Below, piece by piece: positions 23,823 through 31,734 of a DNA stretch of 31,734 nt. The DNA comes from Planctomycetaceae bacterium (GTDB lineage: Bacteria > Planctomycetota > Planctomycetia > Pirellulales > Pirellulaceae): positions 1 through 31,734 of the forward strand of contig SXHS01000057.1 of NCBI GenBank assembly GCA_005773145.1, given 5' to 3'. The notes below the pieces were generated by a model. It searched no databases. It had not been told where the DNA came from and saw nothing but the letters and a program-made list of their open reading frames with translations. Position numbers and translations under genes: made by a program. Numbering within the stretch: the first letter of the stretch is position 1; each line of letters opens with the position of its first letter.

Positions 23823-25223
23823 TCAATAGCCCAGCACAAGATCCATGAGCCAACTGGTGGCCGCATAGGGCTGATCCCAGCTCCACATATTGCGCATCAG
23901 GTCGATCATCATGATCCCCGTGCCAAGTAGCCCTAACGAGGCCACGCCCAGCAGCACGACGATCCAGGTGGGGAACTGCACGTCCGCGATCATGGCGGGC
24001 GACAATGATGGGGACGAGCCAGCCAATCCAACCGATGGCACTCCCAGGGGACTATCCAAGGACACGCTCTCGAAGTCGGCCTCCTCTTCAAACATCGGAG
24101 CGTCACCCGTCAGCGTGGCCTTAGCGCTGGTCTCCACCAAATCGTCATCATCCAGCGCAACCACCTGTGACCCACTATCCGCCTCATCCTTGCCGCGCGG
24201 CGAGACGGGAGTTAGCAGAAAGTCATCGTCGGATTTGACGTCAGCCGGCAGGTCTGAGACATCCAGGTCATCGACAAACATGCCGTCATCGCCCATTTGC
24301 AGTGAGTCGATCGACGAACCGCGCAGCTCCGGAGGAAGGGACTCCAGAGATAGTCCGCTTTCTGACGGGCTCGCCAGATTGATGCCGCTACTCCCCGGGC
24401 TAAGCGACATCTTGCTGTGAACATCGCTGCCGCCATCGTCGGCCAGTAACAAGTCGTCGCCAGCCTCGCCCCCCAAGTCCAGGTCGAGCTCATCCTCAAA
24501 TGGGGCGGCGGTGGGTACGGAAGCTTTCGCGGATACGGCCGGCGGTGGTGCGGCTGTCCCCGGTGAGCTATCTGCCAGTTGCAGTTCGTCGTCACCAAAT
24601 TCAAGCAGATCATCTTCGGCCAGGGTACGATCGAGGCCAAGGGCGTCCTCCGTCACATTGGCGGTGTCCATGCCGCGCCCTGAGGACCGGACCTCAGCTG
24701 GGGCCTGGAAAACATCGGACCCCAGAGAAATCTCCGACGTAACCTCCAGGTCGAGGTCCTCATTCGACAAGGACCCTATTGCGCTATCCCCAGCCAATTT
24801 GAGATCACTACCGAATAAATCTACGTCGGCTTCTGCCGATAACGCATCCGCATCGGCCGAGTTCAGATTCAGAAACTCTTCCTTGCTCACGATCACGGTG
24901 GATGCGGGATCATCGGCCGCTGTCGGCTTCGGCGCCAAAATCGAATCCGAGGCGATTTCAAACAATTCGCCGCTCGAGGAACCGATGTCTTCTAGTTCCT
25001 GCAGTTCGGGCAGTTCATCACCTTGGCTGTCGAGCGTGAATTCGTCCACGGGACCCGCAGCGGCCCGTCGGCTGGCTACACGTTCTAACTCATCCTCCTT
25101 GAATTTCCAGGTACTGCCATCGCGATATCCGAAGATTTCGCTGCGGCTGCGCATTTCGGCCAGTTCGTCGGGGGTAACCCCCAGACGACTGGCAGCTTCT
25201 TCCATGGGAATCAATTTGGCCAT
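23823..25223 (-). CDS. HTH (MerR/excisionase-like) protein with long acidic region and C-terminal membrane segment
   Basis: A 466-residue protein. Residues 1-50 form a winged-helix domain of the excisionase/MerR type (MAKLIPMEEAASRLGVTPDEL, then GYRDGSTWKFKEDELERVA). Residues about 55-410 are very rich in Asp, Glu, Ser and Leu with recurring patterns such as LDLDLGG, DDLLLADD and DDLVE, and look disordered. A single hydrophobic segment (about 420-442, WIVVLLGVASLGLLGTGIMM) and a Trp-rich tail end the protein. Similar HTH proteins are common in planctomycetes. Whether the domain binds DNA from the membrane or is used for protein contact is unknown. The ATG has GAGAGGA about seven bases upstream. 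It is 68 bases after the small exported-protein gene on the same strand, so probably cotranscribed. Confidence 0.8.
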   Translation of the reverse strand: MAKLIPMEEAASRLGVTPDELAEMRSRSEIFGYRDGSTWKFKEDELERVASRRAAAGPVDEFTLDSQGDELPELQELEDIGSSSGELFEIASDSILAPKPTAADDPASTVIVSKEEFLNLNSADADALSAEADVDLFGSDLKLAGDSAIGSLSNEDLDLEVTSEISLGSDVFQAPAEVRSSGRGMDTANVTEDALGLDRTLAEDDLLEFGDDELQLADSSPGTAAPPPAVSAKASVPTAAPFEDELDLDLGGEAGDDLLLADDGGSDVHSKMSLSPGSSGINLASPSESGLSLESLPPELRGSSIDSLQMGDDGMFVDDLDVSDLPADVKSDDDFLLTPVSPRGKDEADSGSQVVALDDDDLVETSAKATLTGDAPMFEEEADFESVSLDSPLGVPSVGLAGSSPSLSPAMIADVQFPTWIVVLLGVASLGLLGTGIMMIDLMRNMWSWDQPYAATSWLMDLVLGY

Positions 25224-25291
25224 GACGAATCCTCTCCCACGAATCGGCAGACGCGCCCCGCGCCGACCAACACTCGAAACCTGTTCTGTTT

Positions 25292-25636
25292 CTATTGCGG
25301 CGGTTGCTGAATCAAATCTCGAATTTCCTGGGGGGATGGATTGCTGGAATTGAATTCATCCATCGCCAGATCCCACTGCAATTGACGCACGCTTTTTAAC
25401 TTTATGGCGCTTGTTTTTGGGTCGATCTGATAAATGCCCATCACGCGTCGTTGAGGATCGATCACGACCAGCTGCCGGCTACCGTCGGCCGCCGCCCCAT
25501 CGAAGGCCAACAGCGGCCCCCCATCGACTCGCCCCAACCCGCCCTGCCCTCGCGCCCCCGGCGGGCTGGGATAGCCAAGCCAGGCACCGATGGCCAAGGT
25601 GACGAGTCCGATTCCAACCAACCAATGGCGACGCAT
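25292..25636 (-). CDS. Small exported or membrane-anchored protein, unknown function
   Basis: A 114-residue protein. Residues 1-21 (MRRHWLVGIGLVTLAIGAWL) are a signal or anchor. The linker is Gly/Pro-rich, and the second half (LVVIDPQRRVMGIYQIDP, then IKLKSVRQLQWDLAMDEFN, then SPQEIRDLI) has the look of a small beta-strand domain conserved in planctomycetes. No activity can be assigned. The ATG has a strong GGAGGA six bases upstream. It is the first gene of a likely two-gene unit with the HTH/acidic protein. Confidence 0.75.
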   Translation of the reverse strand: MRRHWLVGIGLVTLAIGAWLGYPSPPGARGQGGLGRVDGGPLLAFDGAAADGSRQLVVIDPQRRVMGIYQIDPKTSAIKLKSVRQLQWDLAMDEFNSSNPSPQEIRDLIQQPPQ

Positions 25637-25692
25637 GGGCTTCCTCCCCGGGGGGAGCCTCCTAAGTTCCTAAGGTTCACTCCCAATACTTC

Positions 25693-25720
25693 ATTCTAAA
25701 AGCACGGCCTGCGGTTGCAA
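25693..25720 (-). promoter_or_regulatory. Probable sigma70 promoter for the small exported protein/HTH protein unit
   Basis: On the minus strand TTGCAA (25720-25715), a 16-base spacer and TAGAAT (25698-25693), about 57 bases before the ATG at 25636. The remainder of the 261-base divergent gap (25637-25897) shows no other clear signal. Confidence 0.45.
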
Positions 25721-25897
25721 GGGAATATCTTACCCAAATGACGTTTCCCATCCAACGGGAAGCCCATGCTGGCAGCCCCAGCCCCCTTCATTCGTCGCAT
25801 TCGTTACCGTCCGACGTTTGCGGCAAGGGACCTACCGTCGTCAATCGGCCTAGGCCCACCACCGGGCCGCCCTGTATGCTCCGAGGACAGGTACCCC

Positions 25898-27151
25898 ATG
25901 CCAGCTGACCAACCTCGATGGATGTCCCAATTCGCGCTAGCTGCGTTCTGGATCGCGAGTTCGCATCTATTGGTCGATGCCTGTGCCAACGCCATCCCAG
26001 CCGTGCAAGGACAATTGGAGGTCCGCTGCGGGTTGACGCCCCTCGAATCCGCCTGGTTTGCGGCGATTGGCGCTCTGGCCTCAGGCCTGTGCCAACCGCT
26101 GTTCGCCTGGCTGTCGGACCGCCTGAACACGCGTCTCTTTGCCGGCTTGGGAATGGCTTGTTTGTCCCTCTGCTTCTGCAATCTGGGCTACGCCCGCTCA
26201 CCGATGACGCTATTCGCCATCTACGGCGTCGGCATGCTAGGAGTGGCCATGTACCACCCGATCGCAGCCGCATCGATGGGCCAGCTGCTACCCGGTCGTC
26301 GCGCGGCGTTGGTGAGTTTGTTTTTCGTTTCGGGGATGGCCGGCAGCGCGCTGGGCGCGTTGGGCGGTCCCTATTTGGCGGATAGTGACGACGGCTTCGC
26401 ATGGCTCAGCCGCATGACCGTGCCCGGCATCGTGGTGGCGTGGATCCTACACCTAGCGATTGCCAAGCTACCGCACCGCGCGGCCGAGTCCGAGCCGGGC
26501 CGAGCACGTCCCGAATTGCTGGACAACAAGCGGTGGCTGGTGGTCGTCCTCTTGTACTTTTCCTCGGTGATGAAATTTGCCGTCAATCTGGCGTTGTTTT
26601 ATCTCTACCTGCGCTGGCTGACACAGGATGCGACTGGTCTGCATCCCGACTGGAATGATCAACAAGTATCGGACTACGTGGCGCCAACGCTGGGACAATT
26701 AATCGCGGTCACACAGTTCGGCATGGGGCTCGGCGGGATTGGCAGCGGACTCTTGTTGCGCCCGGGGCGTGAGAAATGGGCCCTCGTGGGGCTCCCGTGC
26801 TGTTTCGCACCGATGATTGTTTCGATCCCCTTGGTTCCCTTCTCGTGGGCCTATCCCCTGAGCCTATTGGCTGGCATCGGCTTCGCCGGAAGCATCCCCG
26901 TATCGATCACAGTGGCTCAACGATTGATGCCGGATCATCCCAGTATGGCCTCGGGACTCATGCTGGGGGGGGCTTGGTCGTTGGCCATGGTGGCCCCCCC
27001 CGTGACACAAGTCCTACTGGATTTCGGTGGGATCCAAGTTGCATTTCTGGCCACATCGTTCCTGTTGTTGGCATCAGGCTTGCTGCTGACACTCGCCCCC
27101 GGCCGCATTTTCCAGCTCGGCCTGGGCCTGGCCGATCGGCCCCACGGTTGA
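25898..27151 (+). CDS. MFS transporter, Fsr (fosmidomycin resistance)-like
   Basis: A 417-residue, very hydrophobic protein with about 12 predicted membrane segments. Features include SHLLVDACANAIPAVQG in the first segment, the loop GLCQPLFAWLSDRLNTRL between TM2 and TM3 (major facilitator motif A region) and the GVAMYHPIAAASMGQLLPGRRAALVS segment, which is like that of the Fsr group. Transport direction and substrate cannot be read from the sequence; a drug-efflux role is only one option. The ATG at 25898 is chosen because the first membrane segment begins right after it; GAGG is 11 bases upstream. The frame is open back to 25766, but that part is not membrane-like. It is 150 bases from the ABC transporter operon and may be separate. 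Confidence 0.82.
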   Translation: MPADQPRWMSQFALAAFWIASSHLLVDACANAIPAVQGQLEVRCGLTPLESAWFAAIGALASGLCQPLFAWLSDRLNTRLFAGLGMACLSLCFCNLGYARSPMTLFAIYGVGMLGVAMYHPIAAASMGQLLPGRRAALVSLFFVSGMAGSALGALGGPYLADSDDGFAWLSRMTVPGIVVAWILHLAIAKLPHRAAESEPGRARPELLDNKRWLVVVLLYFSSVMKFAVNLALFYLYLRWLTQDATGLHPDWNDQQVSDYVAPTLGQLIAVTQFGMGLGGIGSGLLLRPGREKWALVGLPCCFAPMIVSIPLVPFSWAYPLSLLAGIGFAGSIPVSITVAQRLMPDHPSMASGLMLGGAWSLAMVAPPVTQVLLDFGGIQVAFLATSFLLLASGLLLTLAPGRIFQLGLGLADRPHG

Positions 27152-27247
27152 GTCGAAGACGGCACGCGAAACCCAGGGGGAAAAGTCCACGCGGAGACGC
27201 AGAGGTGCACAGGGGACGGCTCACTTTCGGTGGGCGAGCCGAACGTG

Positions 27248-27253
27248 TTATGA
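27248..27253 (+). promoter_or_regulatory. Possible -10 box for the molybdate-type ABC operon
   Basis: TATGAT about 49 bases before the ATG at 27302. The -35 position has TTTCGG, a poor match. A short CGGCTC/GAGCCG inverted repeat (27217-27222 with 27236-27241) overlaps the spacer and could be an operator or the terminator of the MFS gene. Confidence 0.25.
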
Positions 27254-27301
27254 TGAAAAACTTGTTGGTCGATCGAATTCGAGAAATCCCTGGTAAAACT
27301 G

Positions 27302-28975
27302 ATGTCGATCCGACGCGGCCATTCGCGAAGCGCCCGACGCCCGTGGGGCCGCGTCCATTCCTTGTGGATTTGGCTGACCGGGTCGCTGGTGATTGCCATC
27401 CTGCTGGCCATCCTGCTGAGGGGGGGAGGCCGCCGTCAGTTGGCGGCTGAGGGGCAGTCTTTGGTGGTGTTGGCGGCTGCGGGGCTCCGTGCTCCGATGG
27501 AGGCGATTGCGACACAGTACGAACGGGAATTCGGTACATCCGTCGATCTACAATTCGGCGGCTCGGGAACGCTTCTCAATCAGATTCAGGTCAACGATTT
27601 TGCGACTTCGGACCTGTTCGTATCCGCCGATGAATACCATGCGCAGAAGGCATTGAGCGAAGGTTTGGCAACCGATGCGATTCCACTGGCAGCGCAGCGA
27701 ATCGTGCTCGTCGTTCGTAAGGATGACACTCGTGCCATCGCATCACTGGACGATCTCTTGTCTCTTTCCGTGCGGATTTCGTGTGGGAGTCCCGACCAGG
27801 CTGCGGTGGGCCGCGTGGTTCGCCGCATCCTGGAGGGGATTCCGCGAGGAGATTCCAACTGCTGGCAAGCCTTCGAGCAACACGTCACGCGACACGGAGT
27901 TTTCAAGCCGACGGTGAACGACGTGGCCAACGATGTTCGATTGGGAGCCGTTGATGCCGGTCTGGTCTGGGACGCCACCGTGGCGGCCCGCGAGTATCGG
28001 GAAGCATTGCGCACGATCGATCTCCCCGAGTTGCAAGGCGCGACGGAATCCGTGCAAGTCGCCCTCCTCGCCAAGTCCCAGCAACCAACGCAAGCCCTCC
28101 GTTTCGCGCGTTACATGTCCGCACGCGATCGGGGATTGGCCACGTTCGCCGAACACGGATTGCGGCCAGTCGATGGAGATCAGTGGGCCGAAACGCCGGA
28201 AATTACGCTATTTTGCGGCGCCGTCAATCGACGACCGTTGGAAAATCTGCTCGATCAATTCCAGCGGCGCGAGGGTGTGGTGATCCATACCGTCTACGAT
28301 GGCTGCGGCGTTTTGACGGCCCGTATGGCCGGCATTGTGGACCAACGGCAGGCCGCTGGATTTCCAGATGCCTATATGGCCTGCGATCGACATTACCTGG
28401 AACCCGTACAACAGTGGTTTCAAGAGGATGTGGATGTATCCGATACCGAAATCGTATTGGTCGTACCCAAAGGCAGACGATCGGTAGGGTCGCTGCAAGA
28501 CTTGATCAAGCCTGGTATTCGCGTCGCAATTGGCCGCCCGGACCAATGCACCATTGGCGTGCTGACACGCCGCCTGCTGGATAGCCAAAATCTCTATGAA
28601 AGTTTGATGCGGAAACAAGGCGAGCCGGGGGAGGTGGTGGTCGAAAAGCCATCGTCATCACTGCTGATACCGGATGTGGCAAGCGGTCACGTGGACGCGG
28701 TGATTGCCTATGAATCGGATGCGTTGCCCAATTTGGATCGGGTGGACGTGATCCATCTTGACTCTTCGTTCAACCGGGCCGTTCAACCGTTTAGCATTGC
28801 CCGCAACAGCGACCACAAGCAGCTCATGCGACGGCTACTGCACTATATCTCGCAGCACGCTGCGGACTTTGAAAAAGCCGGCTTTCATTTTCGACTGCAG
28901 GCACCCGCCAAGGATCTTCGTCCCGTGTCCCATCCCTCAACAGGTGCCGTGACCACAAGGGCTGGTCAACCATGA
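27302..28975 (+). CDS. Molybdate/tungstate-type ABC transporter binding protein, tandem two-domain (ModA-ModA)
   Basis: A 557-residue protein with an N-terminal membrane anchor (about residues 21-40, WIWLTGSLVIAILLAILL) and two periplasmic-binding modules in a row. Module 1 (about 53-290) has LAAAGLRAPMEAIATQYERE, GGSGTLLNQIQ and DLFVSADEYH, all typical of ModA-type oxyanion-binding proteins. Module 2 (about 298-545) has FCGAVNRRPLENLLDQFQ, YDGCGVLTARM and PDAYMACDRHY, with Cys335 and Cys361 near the predicted pocket. Each module contains the later LVVRK/LVVPK strand, where the chain crosses between lobes. A usual ModA is about 250 residues, so this is a duplication and fusion. Molybdate or tungstate is the likely ligand by family. 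The ATG has no strong Shine-Dalgarno. Its end overlaps the permease start by four bases. Confidence 0.88.
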   Translation: MSIRRGHSRSARRPWGRVHSLWIWLTGSLVIAILLAILLRGGGRRQLAAEGQSLVVLAAAGLRAPMEAIATQYEREFGTSVDLQFGGSGTLLNQIQVNDFATSDLFVSADEYHAQKALSEGLATDAIPLAAQRIVLVVRKDDTRAIASLDDLLSLSVRISCGSPDQAAVGRVVRRILEGIPRGDSNCWQAFEQHVTRHGVFKPTVNDVANDVRLGAVDAGLVWDATVAAREYREALRTIDLPELQGATESVQVALLAKSQQPTQALRFARYMSARDRGLATFAEHGLRPVDGDQWAETPEITLFCGAVNRRPLENLLDQFQRREGVVIHTVYDGCGVLTARMAGIVDQRQAAGFPDAYMACDRHYLEPVQQWFQEDVDVSDTEIVLVVPKGRRSVGSLQDLIKPGIRVAIGRPDQCTIGVLTRRLLDSQNLYESLMRKQGEPGEVVVEKPSSSLLIPDVASGHVDAVIAYESDALPNLDRVDVIHLDSSFNRAVQPFSIARNSDHKQLMRRLLHYISQHAADFEKAGFHFRLQAPAKDLRPVSHPSTGAVTTRAGQP

Positions 28976-29922
28976 CGACGGGGGATGCCCACCCGCGCGA
29001 GACGTCCCCCCGCGTCGGCGGTCCCGATGCGTGGGGCCGCCCCCATTCGCCCGGGACCCTAGCCCTGTCCAATCGCTTGTTCTTTGCCGCTTTGGCCATC
29101 CTCGGCGGCACCTATGTCGTCTTGATCGTGGCCATGCTCGCCGCCGATGCGGCGTTCATGCTGCAGCAATCATGGTCGCGCGCGATGCGGGACCCCGCGG
29201 GGTGGCAATCAGTTCTAGCACATAACCCGATGCTCACCGCCCTGCGAGATCCGAAGATCCAATATTCCATATGGCTGAGCATGATCTCCTGTACTGTCAC
29301 GGCAATCCTGTCCTGTCTGGTCGCGGTACCGTTGGGCTACTTGATGTCGCGCACCCGGTTTGCCGGACGGCAACTCTTGGACGCCATCTTGGACATTCCG
29401 GTGGTCTTGCCACCGCTCGTGATTGGGTTGAGCTTGCTGATCCTATTTCAATATCCCCCCTGGTCATGGACCGCCCGCTCCATCGTCTATCAAGTGCCAG
29501 CCGTGATCGTCGCACAATGGGCCGTGGCCAGTGCGTTTGCTGTGCGCACCATGAAGTCGACTTTTGATCACATCGACCCGCGTTGTGAGCAGGTTGCCAT
29601 CTCGCTGGGTTGCAATCGCCTCCAGGCGTTTGCCTGGGTCGCATTTCCCGAAGCCACTCGTGGTCTGGTCACGGCCTTCACCCTGGCTTGGGCCCGTTCG
29701 TTGGGGGAATTCGGACCCTTATTGATCTTTGCTGGTGCAACTCGCATGAAAACAGAAGTCCTATCGACGACAGTTTTCCTGGAAATGAATGTCGGCAATA
29801 TTGAGGCGGCGGTGGCGGTCTCGCTTTTGATGGTGATGGCCGCCATCGTGGTACTGGTGATCACACGTGTTTGGGGTGCATCATACGAAGAAACCATCAG
29901 CGGCCATACGCCACATCCGTAG
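28972..29922 (+). CDS. modB: ABC transporter permease, ModB-like
   Basis: A 316-residue membrane protein with about six predicted TM segments and a Pro/Gly-rich N-terminal tail of about 35 residues. The EAA loop that contacts the ATPase is clear: EQVAISLGCNRLQAFAWVAFPEA, about residues 203-225, followed by TLAWARSLGEFGPLLIFAG, which matches ModB/CysT-type permeases. It forms the membrane channel for the oxyanion delivered by the two-module binding protein. The ATG overlaps the stop of that gene (ATGA), and the ATPase gene starts 13 bases after its end. The symbol is given by family; tungstate (TupB/WtpB) transport is not excluded. Confidence 0.85.
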   Translation: MTTGDAHPRETSPRVGGPDAWGRPHSPGTLALSNRLFFAALAILGGTYVVLIVAMLAADAAFMLQQSWSRAMRDPAGWQSVLAHNPMLTALRDPKIQYSIWLSMISCTVTAILSCLVAVPLGYLMSRTRFAGRQLLDAILDIPVVLPPLVIGLSLLILFQYPPWSWTARSIVYQVPAVIVAQWAVASAFAVRTMKSTFDHIDPRCEQVAISLGCNRLQAFAWVAFPEATRGLVTAFTLAWARSLGEFGPLLIFAGATRMKTEVLSTTVFLEMNVGNIEAAVAVSLLMVMAAIVVLVITRVWGASYEETISGHTPHP

Positions 29923-29935
29923 GGGTAAGTCCACG

Positions 29936-30574
29936 ATGATTGAGATGCGTCAAGTTTGCATCCGTTCGGGCGCCTTTCAGCTCCTCGATATCTCCCTCCG
30001 CATTCCCACCGCCGGCTACGCCGTCCTAATGGGGCGTACCGGATCGGGCAAGACCACGCTGCTCGAAGGAATCCTCGGGCTGCGTCCGGTCACCAGCGGA
30101 CAAATCGAGCTCTGCGGCATCGACGTCACCGCGCACAGTCCAGCACTGCGGGGTATCGGCTATGTCCCCCAGGATGGGGCCTTGTTCGCACGATTGACGG
30201 TCGAAGAACATCTGGCCTTCGCCCTCCGCGTGCGGCACGTACCCGCGCCCCGACGTAAACAGCGGATTGCAGAACTGGCCGCCCTGCTCGGCATCACACA
30301 CTTGCTGCCACGCACACCAGCCGGCTTGAGCGGCGGTGAACGTCAACGGGTTGCCATTGGACGGGCCCTGTCTGGTCAGCCCAGGGTCCTCTGCCTGGAT
30401 GAGCCCCTGAGCGCCTTGGACTCACAGACCCGTTCCGAGATCTGCCAGTTACTGCGCAATATCCAACAGCAGACCCAAGTCACAACGTTGCACGTCACCC
30501 ACAACCACGATGAGGCCGAGACGCTCGCCGATCATCGCTTCGAGTTGATCGACGGTCGCCTGCACACCCAATAG
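29936..30574 (+). CDS. ABC transporter ATP-binding protein, short ModC-like
   Basis: A 212-residue ATPase with all motifs: Walker A GRTGSGKT (33-40), Q-loop Gln79, signature LSGGERQ (131-137), Walker B VLCLDE (151-156) and switch His189. It drives the importer formed with the two preceding genes. It ends shortly after the H-loop, so it lacks the C-terminal TOBE/Mop domain (about 140 residues) with which typical ModC proteins bind molybdate for feedback control. The ATG at 29936 has AGGGG about ten bases upstream; the frame is open back into the permease gene to 29867, but the conserved fold starts at MIEMRQV. It is the last gene of the operon. Confidence 0.9.
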   Translation: MIEMRQVCIRSGAFQLLDISLRIPTAGYAVLMGRTGSGKTTLLEGILGLRPVTSGQIELCGIDVTAHSPALRGIGYVPQDGALFARLTVEEHLAFALRVRHVPAPRRKQRIAELAALLGITHLLPRTPAGLSGGERQRVAIGRALSGQPRVLCLDEPLSALDSQTRSEICQLLRNIQQQTQVTTLHVTHNHDEAETLADHRFELIDGRLHTQ

Positions 30575-30610
30575 CCGATTCGTCCCGAACTCCCGTGGCC
30601 ACTCCATATC

Positions 30611-30639
30611 TTGACGTGGCATGTGCCCAAGGCTACGCT
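30611..30639 (+). promoter_or_regulatory. Possible promoter before the right-edge gene
   Basis: TTGACG (30611-30616) is a five-of-six -35; at 17 bases lies TACGCT (30634-30639), only a partial -10. Confidence 0.25.
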
Positions 30640-30668
30640 CAGACTCGGGATCAGGCCCAGAAAGGGCA

Positions 30669-30750
30669 CGCACAGACGCAGAGACGCAGAAGCCGACAGG
30701 CGCAGACGCTGAGATAGAGACTTAGAGGCAGAGACACACAGATCGAGACG
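30669..30750 (+). repeat. Purine-rich degenerate tandem repeat (AGACGCAG-type)
   Basis: About 80 bases of the 187-base gap 30575-30761 are built from imperfect 6-8-base units such as AGACGCAG, AGAGGCAG and GAGAC, strongly purine-rich on the plus strand. A single similar stretch (GCGGAGACGCAGAGG) occurs at 27191-27205. No gene or hairpin is seen here. Confidence 0.55.
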
Positions 30751-30761
30751 GACCCACGGCC

Positions 30762-31734
30762 ATGGCCAGCGTTAGTAACTTCTGGGTAATGGGTCACGCG
30801 CGACGGCTCCTTGCATGGATGGCGGCCTGGGTCGCGTGGCTCGGCGCCATGCACACCCCCAGCGCTGCCTGTGACAATCCCGTCTATCGCTACGCGTTGG
30901 AGCATTGGTCCCCCGCTGACTACGAGCTGGTTCGCGTGCGCACCGCCGAACCGACGGCGGAAGAAACGGCTGGTTGGGAATCGCTGCAGCAACTGGTCCA
31001 AGCACCAGCCGCACGTCCCAACTTGCGCCTGCGCGACATTCGGCGGGATCAGGTCGACAACCCGCTGCTCGCCCAACAATTGACCGAGAGCACCGGTGCG
31101 CTATTGGTCTTGTTGGCACCCGGTGAACGGTCCACGCCACGAGTCATCTGGCAAGGCCCCTGCAATCCCTCGGTCGTCGAATCGCTGGTCCGCTCACCCG
31201 TTCGACAGCGGATTGCCGAATGTCTGCTGGGCAATGACGCCGTGGTCTGGATCAAAATCGTGCCAGGTACCACCAGCACCTTGACCACCTCTCCATCGGG
31301 CTCTCCAGCGGGCGAGGATCCCCTCGAGAGTGCGCTGACCAAGTACGCTGCGAACGTTAATGCCAGCGATCGCGATGCTACGCCCGCGGTCGCGGACCCG
31401 TCCACAGCCAAGTCGGCTGCGAAGCCCGACAAATCGCTTTACTGGCCCCCGCGATTCTCGGTGTTGACGGTGGGTGCCGACGATCCGCAGGAAGAAATTC
31501 TCGTGGCCATGTTGCGGGGTCTGTTCCTGGAGGGCGAGAGCCAAGCGAAACCGGGAGATGAGACGGTGTTTCCCATCTTCGGCCGCGGCCGGTCATTGGG
31601 TGGTGTGCCCATGACCGCCGGGGCCGATGGCCCGCGCGCCGCGTGCGATTTTCTCACCGGCACGTGCTCCTGCCAGGTTAAGGAAATGAATCCCGGACAC
31701 GACCTATTGTTAACGGCCGATTGGAGCGTGGTGC
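30762..31734 (+). CDS. Exported protein of unknown function, partial (runs off the right edge)
   Basis: The frame is open from the ATG at 30762 to the window end, 324 complete codons. The N-terminus has a signal peptide (about residues 10-36, RLLAWMAAWVAWLGAMHTPSAAC), with Cys36 at its end. The following part is a soluble domain (NPVYRYALEHWSPADYELV, then LLVLLAPGE and VESLVRSPVRQRIAECLL) with an Ala/Ser/Pro-rich insert around 185-225. The end of the visible part has FPIFGRGRSLGGVPM and CDFLTGTCSCQVKEMNPGHDLL, with a Cys cluster (C-x5-C-x-C) that I recall from conserved planctomycete proteins but cannot name. A second ATG at 30789 is an alternative start; neither has a good ribosome site. Confidence 0.75.
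   Translation, partial: MASVSNFWVMGHARRLLAWMAAWVAWLGAMHTPSAACDNPVYRYALEHWSPADYELVRVRTAEPTAEETAGWESLQQLVQAPAARPNLRLRDIRRDQVDNPLLAQQLTESTGALLVLLAPGERSTPRVIWQGPCNPSVVESLVRSPVRQRIAECLLGNDAVVWIKIVPGTTSTLTTSPSGSPAGEDPLESALTKYAANVNASDRDATPAVADPSTAKSAAKPDKSLYWPPRFSVLTVGADDPQEEILVAMLRGLFLEGESQAKPGDETVFPIFGRGRSLGGVPMTAGADGPRAACDFLTGTCSCQVKEMNPGHDLLLTADWSVV

Noticed and set aside
25766..25897. N-terminal extension of the MFS transporter
   Set aside because: The added residues are Arg/Pro-rich and precede the first membrane segment without acting as a signal; ATG 25898 is better placed.

Overview
The window looks like a piece of a planctomycete chromosome, probably from the Pirellulales or a relative. 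The main reasons are a paired PSCyt1/DUF1549/DUF1553 cytochrome protein and Tat-exported DUF1501 protein, a ResB-CcsA fusion, a very acidic membrane-anchored HTH protein, a CxxCH-bearing terpene-cyclase-like protein, moderately high G+C, and wide intergenic gaps holding palindromic repeats. I see no tRNA, rRNA, CRISPR array, transposase or phage gene.

Layout. 75-5322 (minus): DUF1501 protein, PSD1-type cytochrome protein and a TerB/DUF533-like protein. 5777-8623 (plus): a large secreted metzincin-like zinc metalloprotease. 8997-10148 (minus): secreted terpene-cyclase-fold protein with a heme-type CxxCH. 10521-12011 (plus): conserved 496-aa protein without a secure function. 12331-13452 (plus): Gfo/Idh/MocA oxidoreductase. 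13565-14413 (plus): PAC2-family protein behind a strong, nearly leaderless promoter. 14677-18836 (plus): a three-gene membrane operon made of a TM/coiled-coil protein with PspA-like features and two large SPFH (band 7) proteins that carry N-terminal beta-repeats. 19026-23660 (minus, convergent with the SPFH operon): lipoprotein plus fused cytochrome c synthase ResB-CcsA. 23823-25636 (minus): small exported protein and the HTH/acidic/TM protein. 25898-27151 (plus): MFS transporter. 27302-30574 (plus): molybdate/tungstate-type ABC transporter whose binding protein is a tandem duplication. 30762 to the right edge: start of an exported protein, cut by the window.

How the genes work together. Several units concern the envelope and extracytoplasmic redox chemistry: heme attachment (ResB-CcsA) fits the CxxCH-bearing exported proteins at 1586-4528 and 8997-10148. 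The SPFH/coiled-coil operon is the best candidate for a poorly described system: both SPFH proteins have three copies of a G-x-[HY]-x-[LI]-N-P-like beta-repeat ahead of the SPFH domain and a helical region after it, an order that recalls major vault protein. The ABC cluster is a complete importer with translationally coupled genes.

Non-coding structure. Two dispersed repeat families occupy the gaps. One is a nested-palindrome element at 8653-9010 and, inverted, at 12046-12229, bracketing two genes. The other is a 31-bp REP-like sequence at 5544, 14422 and in a cluster at 18844-18955, where two inverted copies form a long hairpin between convergent genes.
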